A stretch of 64,000 nucleotides of DNA, from NCBI GenBank assembly GCA_026545225.1, contig CM048853.1, positions 15,006,755 through 15,070,754 of the forward strand, written 5' to 3'. The DNA comes from Cornus controversa. Its lineage: Eukaryota; Streptophyta; Magnoliopsida; Cornales; Cornaceae. The translations under genes were made by a program, and so were the position numbers. The notes under the pieces are model-generated. The model had not been told where the DNA came from and made no database searches. It was given only the letters and a program-made list of their open reading frames with translations. Positions 11,254 through 23,744 of the stretch are shown here, in pieces; position 1 is the first letter of the stretch; every line of letters starts with the position of its first letter.

Positions 11254-12623
11254 TGATAAGTAATGAATATTGCATATTCAATGCCCTTAAAATTATATGA
11301 ACTAGTGTCTTAGTAATATTTATTTCATATTTTTATTAATAATTTTAATCTTTTCAGAATTTCAGGTAATTAAGGGTAATTCTAATTAATAATGGTGCAA
11401 TCGGGCTACAGATGGTGTTAGGCCTATTCACATTGAAGATTGGGCCAATTCAAGCCTAAAAAGTCTTAGACTCGTGTTGGTATTCAGACCATATCTCCGT
11501 ACATGATTTTCAAAACGACCCAAACTCCGTAAAGGTTCAAAGAAATTCAATTCTGCACAATTTCATATTTCACGAAAATTTCCTAAAACGGACGTTTTCA
11601 TCAACTTTCTGCCCTATTTGTGCAGCTGCCGCTGTTCGGGCGCAAATGCCACTTTGTGAGGAGCAAGTGCCATTTTATTATGCGCACTTGCCACTTTGGG
11701 AAGGCCAGGTGTCCCGTTGGTTTGTTTTCGCAAAGTAAAAACGATGGAACGAAGAAAAACTAGGGTATTCTGGAGGGGATAGCACAGAGAGAAATACAGA
11801 GGCGATTCGTGACGATACGGACAAGACGATGGCGACTTCATCATCGTTCAAGCCTGGACCTCTGATCATGAGCGGCTAAACACCATTCTGGGGAAGTGAT
11901 GTAACCCTAACCTGTCTTTCAATGTTTTAAGTTGTATATTAATTTGGGGATGATTTACTATGTGCATTGATTGTATAACCGAGACGTAAACAATAGCTGT
12001 GCTATTGCTTTCAATTTGAATGTATTGATTCATTACATGTTTATTCTTGTTCTTGTGGAATGGATCCAAATTTGCAATAATTAGGGTTTGCTCTTTTCAA
12101 CTTCTGTGATTTTGTTAAGACAGGTTATACAATAGTTTTCACATGTTGTTCAATTTAGATTTTTGATAATTCGTACTAAGCAAAGATGGGTTATAACATC
12201 ATTAATTAGTCAGATGTATAGGTCATGCTAAGCGAAGACGAGTTATGCTTAATTGAAGGTTGAACGAATTCTCTTGATAGAATTGAATTGGGCTTGTAGC
12301 CATTCTTTTCTGAATGCATAGAGTAAACGTCCCAAATTAGTACAATTAACATTGTTAGAGGGTTAGTGGTGAAGTCAGTTACCAGGACCTTCTCTTCCTG
12401 ATTAAATTTCATAATACCAATTTATAAAAAGCTTTAATTTTCTCAATTAATTTCAAGATCAAACATGAACAATTGTTTTCCAATTATTTTAGAATTAATT
12501 CAAAGACTAAGTAACATAACCATTCAACCTTGCAAGTCCTTGAGGTTCGACACCCTCTATATAGCCCTGTCCTACAAGGACTCGTTCAATTGCGAGTGGT
12601 TAAGTAGAATTGAAACCACATCA
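11254..12623 (+). repeat. 3' LTR of element A
   Basis: 1370 bp, TGATAAGTAATG... to ...CCACATCA. It begins after the PPT and ends where the sequence switches to the interior of a family B LTR. Confidence 0.95.
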
Positions 12624-13635
12624 CTGCGGGAAACCCTAATTTATTCCTAATTGGATTAGGACTTTGGTGTATTCTCTTGGGGAATAAAGTGAAGACTTGG
12701 AGGCTGAGTTGGAGGGATAACACAAGAGATTGGAGAGTCTGAGAGGGCTGAGAAGAGAATAGAAATGTATTGCAGAGCCATTGGAGAACGAAGTCATACG
12801 CGTAATTCAGAAGGATGATGTCTTCTTCCTCAACAGTTGAAGCTTCTTCTTCTACCATGAGCGGCTAGTTCATCCACTAGGGTTTTGATGTAGCCCTAAC
12901 AAAGCATCAATGATTTGATTGTTTTAATTATTGGGGACCTTTATATACATGCATAGATTGTGTAATTTAGAGGATTCTTATTATAGAACTGAGCAATAAA
13001 AGTCTTTTAAATTCAGTTTCAATGATTTCTTATCTTGTCTTAGATATTTAGTTGTTATTATTGAACTCAATCTCTCTTGTCTTCTGTGATCATGAGAGAG
13101 ATTATTACACAATGGTAATCACTGAATATATTGTTAAGAGCTTTGATGGATTATGCCTAGAGAAGATGAACCATACTGCACCCTAGATTAGAGTAGTTAG
13201 GCAGATGGCCCATGCCAATCGAAGATAGTCCATGGCTTAGCCTTAATCATATGTTATCTTCCTGACGGGTGAAGGTGAGCTTATAGCCACCGACACCACT
13301 TATGCATGATGTAATTCCCCATAGTTGATTCAATTGACCATTGATGGTGGACTTAGTGGTGAAGTCAAACACCCTAGATTTCTCTCATATTATCTTCATT
13401 ATGTATTTACCTCTGATTTATTTTATTTTTACTTTTTAATTAATTTAGTTTAAAAATCAAAATTCTTTTCTTATAAATTTAATTAGAATTAATTCCGTAT
13501 TCTAACTCATCAGACCATAATCCTTGAGATACGATACCCCTTTCGATAGCCCTATTCTGCAAGGAATTCGTTTAATTGCGAAGTGTGGAAAATTTTAATT
13601 GATATACTTTTTGAGTCACACTCACACACGAATCA
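12624..13635 (+). repeat. 5' LTR of O, right part
   Basis: Begins in mid-LTR (CTGCGGGAAACCC, compare 17930) because A is inserted there. Ends in ACACGAATCA before the PBS spacer. Confidence 0.95.
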
Positions 13636-13640
13636 ATTTT

Positions 13641-13658
13641 TGGCGCCGTTGCCGGGGA
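13641..13658 (+). other. Primer-binding site, tRNA-Asp type (element O)
   Basis: Identical 18-base tRNA-Asp complement, five bases after the LTR end. Confidence 0.9.
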
Positions 13659-13919
13659 TTATCTATTTGATTGATTGGATTGTACAGAATTAATTTTAAT
13701 TGAATTTTTAATTTAGGAAATTTTTTTTTTTAATTTTTATATTTTTCTTTTAATTTTGTTTTTGTTTTATTTTCAGATACTAATTTGTTTTATTTTTTTT
13801 TATGTTTTATTTTTTTAGATTTTTTATTTTGCTACTAATTTGTATTATTTTATTTTTGTTTTCTTTTGAGGTACTTCAATTGCCATACCATTGAGCAAGA
13901 GGAAGCGATTATTGGTGTC

Positions 13920-16361
13920 ATGGCTGGTGTGTGTGATAATAATGAGGACAACAATATTGTGCTTAATGCTGTTGTGGAGAGGGAAAGACTTCTCAGAGAT
14001 TACTATGTCCTAGAGACATATAATTCGCCAGCTGAATTTCTACTGCCTAATGTGACCGCACAGAGCTATGAGATTAAGCCCAGTATCATTCAGATGTTGC
14101 CATCTTACTTCGGGCTGACTGATAAAGATCCGTACAAGCACTTAGATGATTTTATAGAAGTTTGCTCGACAACAAAAATTCATAACTTCTCAGAAGATGC
14201 TTTCAAGATGCGACTCTTTCCATTCTCTCTAAAGGAGAAGGCCAAGTATTGGTTCAGATCTCTACCAGCATGCTCTATCACTACATGGACTCAAATGCAA
14301 AGTGAGTTCTTGAAGAAATATTTTCCGATAGGGAGGACCAATCAATTCAGACGTGCTATCACTGGTTTTTCTCAATTTGAGGGGGAACAATTTTATGAGA
14401 CATGGGAGAGATTCAAGGACCTTCTTAGGAAGTGTCCACATCACCAAGTTCTAAAGTGGCAGTTAGTGCAATGTTTCTATGAGGGACTGATAGAAAGTAA
14501 CAGACAGATGGTGGATGCATCATGTGGGGGTACTTTTATGTTAAAAAGTGAAGATGAAGCATGGACTTTGTTCGAGAATCTCAATGACAATTCTTTACAA
14601 CATGTATCTTCATCTCGTTTGAGCAGACCATTCAATACAAGGAGGACAGATGATATTTTTAAGATTGGTTCTGCGGATGCTATGTCTACCATTGTGGATG
14701 CTGTGTCACAGAGAGTGGTGCAACTCATGGCGGCTGGTCAAGTTCCTAATCCATCTTCATATCCTCCTATGTTTGAGCCATGTGATTTTTGCTCAAGTCC
14801 TCTGCACCATGTGAATAATTTCCCTTCACTTGGGCAGTTTGTCGATCTTCCACAAGGACAAGGGGCAGCAATACAGCCCACTTTTCAGCCTCAAGACTAT
14901 GTGCCTCCACAACCATATGAAGCACAAGTTCCTATGCCACCAAAGAGTTCGGCTCTTGAAGATAAGATGTTGCTTGCCCTAGCAAAACTTGATAAGCTTG
15001 ACTCTATTGCTGAAGTACTTCAATCCACTGCTCAATTGGTACATTCTCACTCTCAATCAATTGCCAAACTGGAATCTCAGTTTGGACAACTTGCCAATGC
15101 TTTGAGTAAAAGAGAAGAGGAAAAGCTACCAAGTCAACCCATTACCAATCCTAGAGGGATGCATGATTCTTTGAGCAACCCACATCTTGAGGAGGTTCAA
15201 GCCATCACCACTTTGAGAAGTGGAAAAGTAATTGATAACAAGGTGGGGGAGAAGAAGAATGATCAAGAAGAGGTGCTCATGAGTCCAATTGCTGAAAATT
15301 TATATGAGCCCAAGGCTCCTTTCCCACAACGTTTACAAGAAACATCCAAGTTGGGGAAACAAGGGGACAAGTTGCATGACATGATGGAGGTTTTTCGGCA
15401 AGTGAAGATTAATATACCACTCCTTGATGCCATCAAACAGATTCCTCCTTATGCCAAATTCTTGAAGGACTTGTGCACTCAGAAAAGGAGATCAATGAGC
15501 CATGTTCCAAAGAGAGTGATGCTGCCATAACAAGTGAGTTCTATAATTCAGCAGTACACTCCTCCCAAGTACAAAGATCCTGGTGCTCCAACTATCTCAT
15601 GCATCATTGGGGAGCACCATATTGATAAAGCTCTTCCGGATTTAGGTGCAAGTGTGAATTTATTGCCTTAGTCGGTTTACCTACAGTTGGGTTTGGGAGA
15701 ATTGAAGCCTACCATGGTGGTTTTGCAGTTTGCGGATAGATCAACCAAACGACCTCGTGGGATCATTGAAGATGTCTTCATCAAGGTGGATAAATTCTAT
15801 TTTCCAGTGGACTTCATTATTTTAGATACCGAGCCAGTGTATAATCCGAAGAGGCACATTCCAGTCATCCTTGGTCATCCGTTTCTTGCTACTGCTAATG
15901 CTCGTGTTAATTGTAGAGCGGGGATCATGGATATATCATTTGACAACATGAAGGTAAAATTAAATATTTTTAATGCCATTGAACATCCTCCAGATGAGAG
16001 TGAGTGTTTCTTCATAGATGACATTGATGATTGTTTGGAAGAAATTACTTCGTTTGCTCCATCTCAAGATATTGAGAAGTCCATTGAGGGGGTGAATGTT
16101 ATATTTGATGTAGTCGCCATGAAAGATAAGCCACCTTGGAGGATTCCGATTGAGCCACTTCTCCTTATTTCAAACACTCCTTCAGTGCCATTATTAGAGT
16201 CTTCTCTATGGGTAAAATTGAAACATCTTCCGTCAAGGGAGAGAGATGTGTTTTTTGAAGCCAATGACACCATTCCGGTTACTTTGAGTTTGACACAAGG
16301 AGGTGAGGATCATATAGGAGGGACGAAATTAAATCTCCTCAAGAGATGTGGCATTGGGTGA
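13920..16361 (+). pseudogene. gag: gag-protease remnant, element O
   Basis: One frame with stops at 15528-15530 (TAA where the other copies have CAA, Gln) and 15669-15671 (TAG for a Tyr). The usual start is missing: about 100 bp with the MQGRRSV start is deleted, and the first in-frame ATG is 13920. The gag core is well preserved. The zinc knuckle has lost its last Cys (CDFCSSPLHHVNNF, Phe for Cys). Protease retains DLG and ILGHPFLAT. Unlike M and B4, it keeps the linker between protease and RT (residues like LKHLP and FEANDTIPV). Then a deletion jumps near 16350 straight to the sequence that follows integrase. The ORF stop at 16359-16361 lies in the junction. Confidence 0.88.
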
Positions 16362-17427
16362 ACTTTCAATTGAAGTCGATGACCGTCACCTACGGACGTT
16401 AAATTGTAAGATTTGTATATATTTCTATCCTTTAATTTCTTTAATTTTCTTTTATTTTTATTTTATTTTATTTTTAGTTTATATTTTTCTTTATTTTTCT
16501 TCTATTATTAGGTGTGTTTTAATGTGTTTTCTTTGAGTTTTTGATGTAATAAGTTGCTTCCGGGGGATGTCAAGAGGTGTACCGAGGTTTTTGAACTCAA
16601 AATAGGTGAAAAAGAGAGGTCTCGGTCGACCTTGGGCAATAGACCCTCCAAAAATACCCTTCCCGGTCGACCATTGGTGATAGAGACTCAACAGGCTCCA
16701 GCAGGGGGGATCGATCGCCCCTTTGAAGGGGGATCGATCGCCCCCATTATTTGGCCCGGAGAGGAGACTACCAGCTGGGCGATCGATCGCCCAGCCCTAG
16801 GGGGATCGATCGCCCAGCCCCCACATGGCCAGCTGATGCAATTTTAAATGCCTATTTCATGCCTCATTGCCTCTATTCAATTTTTGCATGCTTGGGTGCC
16901 TTTTGTGGACTCTCCTACATCAATATACACTCTGAAATCTTCCATTTTTATTATCAAACACCTACTTGATCATCATTCATCACCATCAAGATCATCAATT
17001 CCAACTTTTTATTCTCTTTCATCATTAAAAGTTTAACTTTTTCATATTTCCTTCTTCACAAGAGGTGTGAATTAATTATGGAAGTGGGGTGATTTCTTTG
17101 AGGGGTTTTATGCTACAAGTTTGGGGGAGGACATTGCAAATTGATTGTGGACTAGTTGGTTGATTTTGATGCAACATTCCGGCCATGACTTAGATGCTTC
17201 AGCACCACCTTTTCCTTGATTTTTTGGAGGTAACTATCTTTTGTATTTTTATTTTTATTTTTTCTTTTTCTTCTTTATTTTATTTTTCATATTGTTTTTT
17301 CTTTCATTCTTTCTTCAGTTAAAAAAAAAAATTATTTCATATTTATTTTAACCCATACTATTTCACTTGATCTTTGGGGTATAGTGGTTTATTTTGATAG
17401 GTTGTAACATCCAAGTTTGGGGGAGTG
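16362..17427 (+). other. Collapsed post-pol region of O
   Basis: From about 16385 it matches the sequence after the integrase stop of B4 (ACGGACGTTAAAT). It then carries GGTCGACC words and four palindromic GATCGATCGCCC-type words (16705-16820). A leader-like stretch with one PPT-like motif (17117-17127) follows. The env-like ORF is deleted except for a tail matching its last codons (about 17187-17214). Another PPT-like motif is at 17413-17423, and GAGTG (17423-17427) is the left target duplication of M. Confidence 0.75.
17423..17427 (+). repeat. Target-site duplication of M, left
   Basis: GAGTG; its partner is at 25707-25711. Confidence 0.85.
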
Positions 17428-18938
17428 TGATAGGCGTTGAATGTTACGCATTCTAGCCTCTTAACTTATGCATTTTATTCTCTTAGTGATAGATTATTTT
17501 GTGATTTTACTTTGTTTTAGTGTTTTCTGTATTTTCAGGGCTTTAATGATTATTTCAGTTAAAACCGTGCTTTTGGGTTTTTAAAGAAGACATCCAAGAT
17601 GGTGAGATGAAGCCTACATCAAGGAGATTCACTCAACCATTTATTTCAACTCAAATCAGCCCAAGAAAGAGGTCCAAGAGAATTACAGCTGCTTAAGAAG
17701 GTTTCGGGCCTGAAGCCCAAATCTGCGCATAATGCAGTCTTAATCCCGTTTTAGAAAACGGACCAGAAGTCTTATTTCCGAGCCTCAAATCGACATTATT
17801 TCCGCGAAAGGTTGAACGAAATGTGATTCTGCACACTTTTGTATTTCACGAAAATTCCGTAAAATGGACTTGTAGTGGGTCAAAAGTCGGACCGAAGTCA
17901 GCAGGAAAAACCCATCTGATTAGTGCTGCGGGAAACCCTAATTTATTCCTAATTGGATTAGGACTTTGGTGTATTCTCTTGGGGAATAAAGTGAAGACTT
18001 GGAGGCTGAGTTGAGGGAGATTGGAGAGAACACAGAGAGAGTCTGAGAGGGCTGAGAAGAGAACAGAAACATATTCGCAAAGCCATTGGAGAACGAAGTC
18101 ATACGCGTAATTCAGAAAGATGATGTCTTCTTCCTCAACAGTTGAAGCTTCTTCTTCTACCATGAGCGGCTAGTTCATCCACTAGGGTTTTGATGTAGCC
18201 CTAACAAAGCATCAATGGTTTGATTGTTTTAATTATTGGGGACCTTTATATACATGCATAGATTGTGTAATTGTGAGGATTCTTATTAAGGAATTGAGCA
18301 ATAAAAGTCTTGTAAATTCAATCTCAATGATTTCTTATCTTGTCTTAGATATTTAGTTGTTGTTATTGAACTCAATCTCTTTTATTTTCTGTGATCATGA
18401 GAGAGATTATTACACAATGTTATCACTGAATATATTGTTATGAGCTTTGATGGATTATGCCTAGAGAAGATGAACCATACTGCACCCTAGATTAGAGTAG
18501 TTAGGCAGATGGCCCATGCCAATCGAAGATAGTCCATGGCTTAGCCTTAATCATATGTTATCTTCTTGACGGATGAAGGTGAGCTTGTAGCCACCGACAC
18601 CACTTATGCATGATGTAATTCCCCTATAGTTGATTCAATTGACCATTGAATGTGGAGTTAGTGGTGAAGTCAAACACCCTAGAGTTCTCTCCTATTATCT
18701 TCACTATCTTGTTTACTTTGATTTATTTTATTTTATCTTTTTAATTAGTTTAAAAATCAGAATTCTTTTCTTATAAATTTAATTAGAATTAGTTCCGTAT
18801 TCCAACTCGTCAGAACATAATCCCTGAGGTACGATACCTATTCATTTCGATAGCCCTATTCTGCAAGGAATTCGTTCTATTGCGAAGTGTGGAAATTTTA
18901 ATTGATATACTTTTTGAGTCACACTCACACACGAATCA
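17428..18938 (+). repeat. 5' LTR of M
   Basis: 1511 bp, TGATAGGCGTTG... to ...ACGAATCA, followed by its own PBS. It shares diagnostic variants with the B4 LTRs. A TTTATATACA stretch (18246 on) and AATAAA (18300-18305) could be promoter and poly(A) signals, but this is weak. Confidence 0.95.
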
Positions 18939-18943
18939 ATTTT

Positions 18944-18961
18944 TGGCGCCGTTGCCGGGGA
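18944..18961 (+). other. Primer-binding site, tRNA-Asp type (element M)
   Basis: Same 18 bases, five bases after the LTR. Confidence 0.9.
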
Positions 18962-19083
18962 TTATCTATTTGATTGATTGGATTTTACAGAATTAGTTTT
19001 AATTGGATTCTTAGTTTAGGAAATTTTTATATTTTATTTTTAATTTTGTTTTCGTTTTCTTTTCAGGTGCTTTCGGTAAATAT

Positions 19084-22000
19084 ATGCAAGGTCGTCGTTC
19101 TGTGGCTGATCCTTTGATACCTCTTGATCCTGAGCCTGAACGTACTCTTAAACAACAGAGGAACATCCCTGTTGATACAATTGTGCAAGAGGAAGAATTA
19201 ATTGAAGACATGGCGGAAGAAAGGAATAACAACCTTGTTCCTAATGCTGATGGAGAAAGAGCTAGATTGCTTAGGGACAACTATGTTCCTGAGACATATA
19301 CCTCGCCAGCAGGTTTTCAACTGCCCAATGTCACAGCACAGAATTATGAGATCAAGTCCAGCATTATTCAGATGCTACCATCTTATTTTGGGCTGACTCA
19401 AGAAGACCCTTACAAGCATCTGGATGACTTCATTGAAGTGTGCTCAACTACAAAAATTCACAACTTCTCTGAAGATGCTTTCAGAATGAGACTTTTTCCA
19501 TTCTCTCTGAAAGACAAAGCAAAGTCTTGGTTCAACTCTCTACCGGCTGGTTCTATCACGACTTGGACTCAGATGCAACATGAGTTTCTCAAGAAGTATT
19601 TTCCGATAGGGAAGACCAATCAGTTCAGACGTGCTATTACTGGTTTCTCCCAACATGAGGGGGAACAATTTTATGAGACATGGGAAAGATTCAAGGACCT
19701 TCTTAGGAAGTGTCCCCATCATCAAGTTCCTAAGTGGCAACTAGTGCAGAGTTTTCATGAAGGGCTCACAGAAGCCAACAGACAGATGGTTGATGCGTCA
19801 TGTGGAGGTACTTTCATGTTGAAGAGTGAAGAGGAGGCATGGACCTTATTTGAAAATCTTAGTGACAACTCTCTACAACATGTGTCCTCTACTCGTTCTA
19901 GTAGACCTGCCACTACCAGGAAGACTGATGGGATTTTTGAGGTTGGTGCTTCAGAAGCTATGCCAACTAATATTGAGTTAATTGCACAGAAGGTAGGAGC
20001 AATTATGGCTGCCAATCAAACTCCTTCTGCTTCAAATTCTTCATTGCTAGGCTCTTGTGAATTTTGCTCTAGTCCTATGCATAATGTGAGCAATTGTCCT
20101 TCAATGGGGCAATTTTTTGATATTCAACATGAGCAAGTTCAAGCTACTTTCACTGGACCAATGAATCCTCCACGAGGTAATACTTACAATCCAACATGGA
20201 GGAATCATCCTGGTTTTTCTTACAGTAACCAAGGGGCAGCAATGCAACCATCATATCAACCTAGGACTTTTGTGCCTCAACAGCAATATCAAACACAAAG
20301 TCCTATGGCCCAAAGAATTTCTGCTATTGAAGACAAGCTGACTCTTACCTTGTCTAAATTTGACAAGCTTGATTCTCTTATAGAGACAGTGCAAGCTACT
20401 GCAGCAACAATACAATCTACAGTTCAGCTAGTGCACTCGCATTCTCAATCCATTGCCAAACTGGAATCTCAGTTTGGACAGCTTGCTACTTCATTGAGTA
20501 GAAGAGAAGAAGGGAAGCTCCCTAGTCAACCAATTGCTAATCCAAGAGGGATGCAAGCTTCCACAAGCAACCCACACCATGAGCAAGTTCAAGCCATTAC
20601 CACTTTGAGAAGTGGGAAAATAATTAACAATAAGGTGGGTGAAAAGAAAGAAGAAGAAAAAGTGATCACAAGTCCAAGTGCTGGAATTCCTTATGAGCCC
20701 AAGGCTCCTTTCCCAAAACGTTTTCTTGAAGCATCCAAGTTGGGGAAGCAAGGGGACAAGCTGCATGACATGATGGAGGTGTTTCGCCAAGTGAAGATTA
20801 ATTTGCCACTCCTTGATGCCATCAAGCAAATTCCTCCTTATGCAAAATTTTTGAAAGACTTGTGCACTCAGAAAAGGCGTTCTAAAAGCCATGTGCCAAA
20901 GAAAGTAATGCTGCCACAACAAGTAAGTTCAATAATTCAGCAGTGTACTCCTCCCAAGTACAAAGATCCTGGTGCTCCAACTATCTCATGCATTATTGGG
21001 GAACACCATTTGGATAAAGCTCTTCTTGATTTGGGTGCAAGTGTGAATTTGCTACCTTATTCAGTTTACCTACAGTTTGGTTTAAGAGAATTGAAGCCTA
21101 CCTCGGTGGTATTATAATTTGTAGACAGATCAACAAAGTAACCCCGAGGAATCATAGAAGATGTGCTCATTAAAGTGGACAAGTTCTACTTTCCTGTTGA
21201 TTTCATTGTACTTGACACTGAGCCAGTTCACAATCCGAAGAGGCACATTCCTGTGATCCTTGGTCGACCTTTCTTAGCTACTGCTGATGCTTGCATAAAT
21301 TGTAGGTCGGGGATCATGGATATTTCCTTTGGCAACATGAAGGTTAAACTTAATATTTTCAATGCTGTTGAGAATCCTCCGGATCAGACTGATGTTTTCT
21401 TCATGGACTCTGAAGATGTGATTGAATCTACAGATGAAATAAGGGTGCAAGAAAAACAGAAGGAGAAGAAGGTGTTTGAAGATCAAATTTCTACCAGGGT
21501 GATAACTTCTGTATGCACTACAATTTCCAAAACACTTCAGAGGGAGCAATTGTTTGGAGTATCCGACAACTCCACACCATGGTATGCAGATATTGTGAAC
21601 TATTTAGCCACGGGTAAAGTGCCAAGCGACTGGACCAAGAGAGAACGTGATCGATTCTTTTCTAAAGTTCATCATTACTTTTGGGAGGATCCAGAGTTAT
21701 TTAAATATTGTCCAGATCAGATTATTCGGCGATGTGTCCCAGACCATGAGTTTCAAGATATTCTCAAGTTCTGCCATTCATTGGCATGTGGAGGCCACTT
21801 CAGTGCAAGAAAGACAGCAGCAAAGGTACTTCAATGTGGATTCTTTTGGCCTTCTCTGTTTCACGATGCATATGTTTTCTGTAAGACTTGTGATCGGTGT
21901 CAAAGATTGGGTTCAATGTCGAGGCGTGATATGATGCCAATGAGCCCCATTCTGGTGGTGGAGATTTTTGATGTTTGGGGAATTGATTTTATGGGACCCT

Positions 22001-22878
22001 TTCCACCTTCTTTTGGCTACGAATATATTCTGGTTGGAGTGGATTATGTCTCCAAGTGGGTGGAGGCCATTGCAACTCAAACCAATGATCACAAGGTGGT
22101 AATCAAATTCATGCATGAGAATATTCTGAGTCGATTTGGAATTCCTCAAGCCTTGATCAGTGATGGTAGTACTCACTTTTGCAATAAATTCTTGAGAGGA
22201 TTGCTTGCTAAATATTCAGTGACACATAAGGTGGCAACGCCTTACCATCCTCAGACAAGTGGGCAAGTAGAGCTGTCCAATCGAGAAATTAAGCATGTTC
22301 TCGAGAAGACAGTGAGACCGGATAGAAGAGATTGGTCATTGCGACTGAGCGAAGCACTATGGGCGTATCGGACTGCTTATAAGACCCCTATCGGTATGTC
22401 ACCATATCGGTTGGTGTATGGGAAAGCATGTCATCTTCCAGTAGAGATCGAGCACAAGGCACTTTGGGCAATTCGAAAATTCAATTTCGATGCAAAAAGA
22501 GCTGGGGAAGAAAGGAGGTTGCAATTGAATGAATTAGAAGAGTTTAGACGTGATGCTTATGAAAGTTCACGAATTTAAAAAGAGAGGACGAAAGCATTTC
22601 ATGATCGACATATCTCACGAAAGTCCTTCTCTCCAGGTGATAGAGTATGGCTCTTCAATTCCAAGCTTCGGTTGTTTCCCGGAAAATTGCGTTCAAGGTG
22701 GGATGGACCATTCCAAGTGATTTCGGTTTTTCCTCATGGTGCCGTGGAAATTCGAAGCTTTCGAGATAATACTTTGATGAAGGTTAATGGCCAAAGGTTG
22801 AAACATTGTGTGGAAGGATGTGTGCCAAGAAGAGACGTGGAGTCCGTCGACTTGACGGATCCCGTCTATCCGACTTAA
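19084..22878 (+). pseudogene. gag-pol: gag-protease-integrase ORF without RT (element M)
   Basis: One uninterrupted frame of 3795 bp, exactly the length of the intact B4 gene, broken by three stops. These are TAA 21115-21117 (CAA in B4), TAA 21139-21141 (CAA in B4) and TAA 22576-22578 (TAC in B4). It encodes a gag with a CEFC...H...C zinc knuckle, a DLG protease, then directly the integrase zinc domain and DD35E core and a GPY-like end. No RT or RNase H motif (YXDD-like, CDAS, SDHAAL) is present. The shared architecture with B4 shows the RT loss predates both insertions. The stops make this copy inactive. Confidence 0.93.
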
Positions 22879-23744
22879 TCCCTTTGGAGAGTCAATCATC
22901 TCCTACGGATGTTAAATTGTAGGTTTTGCATGTATTTCTATCCTTTAATTTCTTTAGTTTTCTTTGATTCTAAGTTTTAGTTTTAGTTTTCTTACTTTTT
23001 CTTTCAATTCTAGTTGCGTTTTAATGTTTTTTCTTTGAGTTTTTGATGTATAAGTTGCTTCCGGAGGATGCCAAGAGGTGTACCGAGGTATTTGGACTCA
23101 AGATGGGTGAAAAATCGTGCTCTCGGTCGACCTTGGGCGATGGAGACTCAAAATTATCAAGGTTCGGTCGACCTTGGGCGATGGAGGGTCCAACAAGCAT
23201 CCAGGAGGGGGATCGATCGCCCCATTATTTTTCAAGAGATCACCCACCAGCAGGTGGGCGATCGATCGCCCATCCAAGGGGGGATCGATCGCCCAGGCCC
23301 ATTGAAGGGCTGCCCGAATTTTTAAGGCCTATAAAGGCCACCTCTCATCCTTTGTTGCTACCACTTGCATCCTAGACCTCTTTGAACTCCAATTCAAGTC
23401 CTACATCATCCGGAAAAATAATTTCTTCAATTAGTGATTATTATACAAGAATTCAACATTGATCAACTTCAACTTCAACATCAAATTGGATCAAAAATCA
23501 CTAGTTCTCAAAGGAAGCTCACACTTTTTCAAGTTCAACATCAAAGTAAGTGAAGTTTTTCCTTGAAGAAATTGTTCAAATCTTTTTGAGGGCTTTTGAA
23601 GACCAAGTTTGGGGGATCAATTTGGTGCAATTACTTGTTCGATTTGGGTGGAAAAATTGCCGAAAAAAGGAGGTTGAAGGATACAAAAGAATTGTGCACA
23701 CCAAGTGTTCGATTTAATTCCTCAACCACACTTTTTCTATTTCT
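22879..23744 (+). other. Region between integrase and env-like ORF, element M
   Basis: T-rich stretch, then two CGGTCGACCTTGGGCGATGG words (about 23125 and 23164) and palindromic GATCGATCGCCC words at 23205-23295. A non-coding leader with a PPT-like AAGTTTGGGGG at 23605-23615 follows. Open frames over the words are low complexity. Confidence 0.75.

Larger units (their letters stand above)
1..12623 (+). mobile_element. Athila-like Ty3/gypsy element, copy A (5' end outside window)
   Basis: LTR retrotransposon with a tRNA-Asp-type PBS, gag-protease, RT-RNase H-integrase, an env-like ORF, PPT and two LTRs. The 5' LTR is cut by the window edge; comparison with the 3' LTR shows its first 420 bp are missing. 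After the 3' LTR, the sequence from 12624 continues in mid-LTR of a family B element (compare 17926 onward), so A is inserted in the 5' LTR of element O. The expected 5-bp target duplication would be CTGCG (12624-12628); its partner lies outside the window. The two LTRs differ at about 20 of 950 positions (17 transitions). The pol and env-like genes carry stops, so this copy looks dead. Confidence 0.95.

Noticed and set aside
17413..17427. Internal PPT of O used to start the LTR at 17428, or a deletion between PPT repeats
   Set aside because: The LTR at 17428 belongs to M; O's own PPT and LTR are at 27119-28641.
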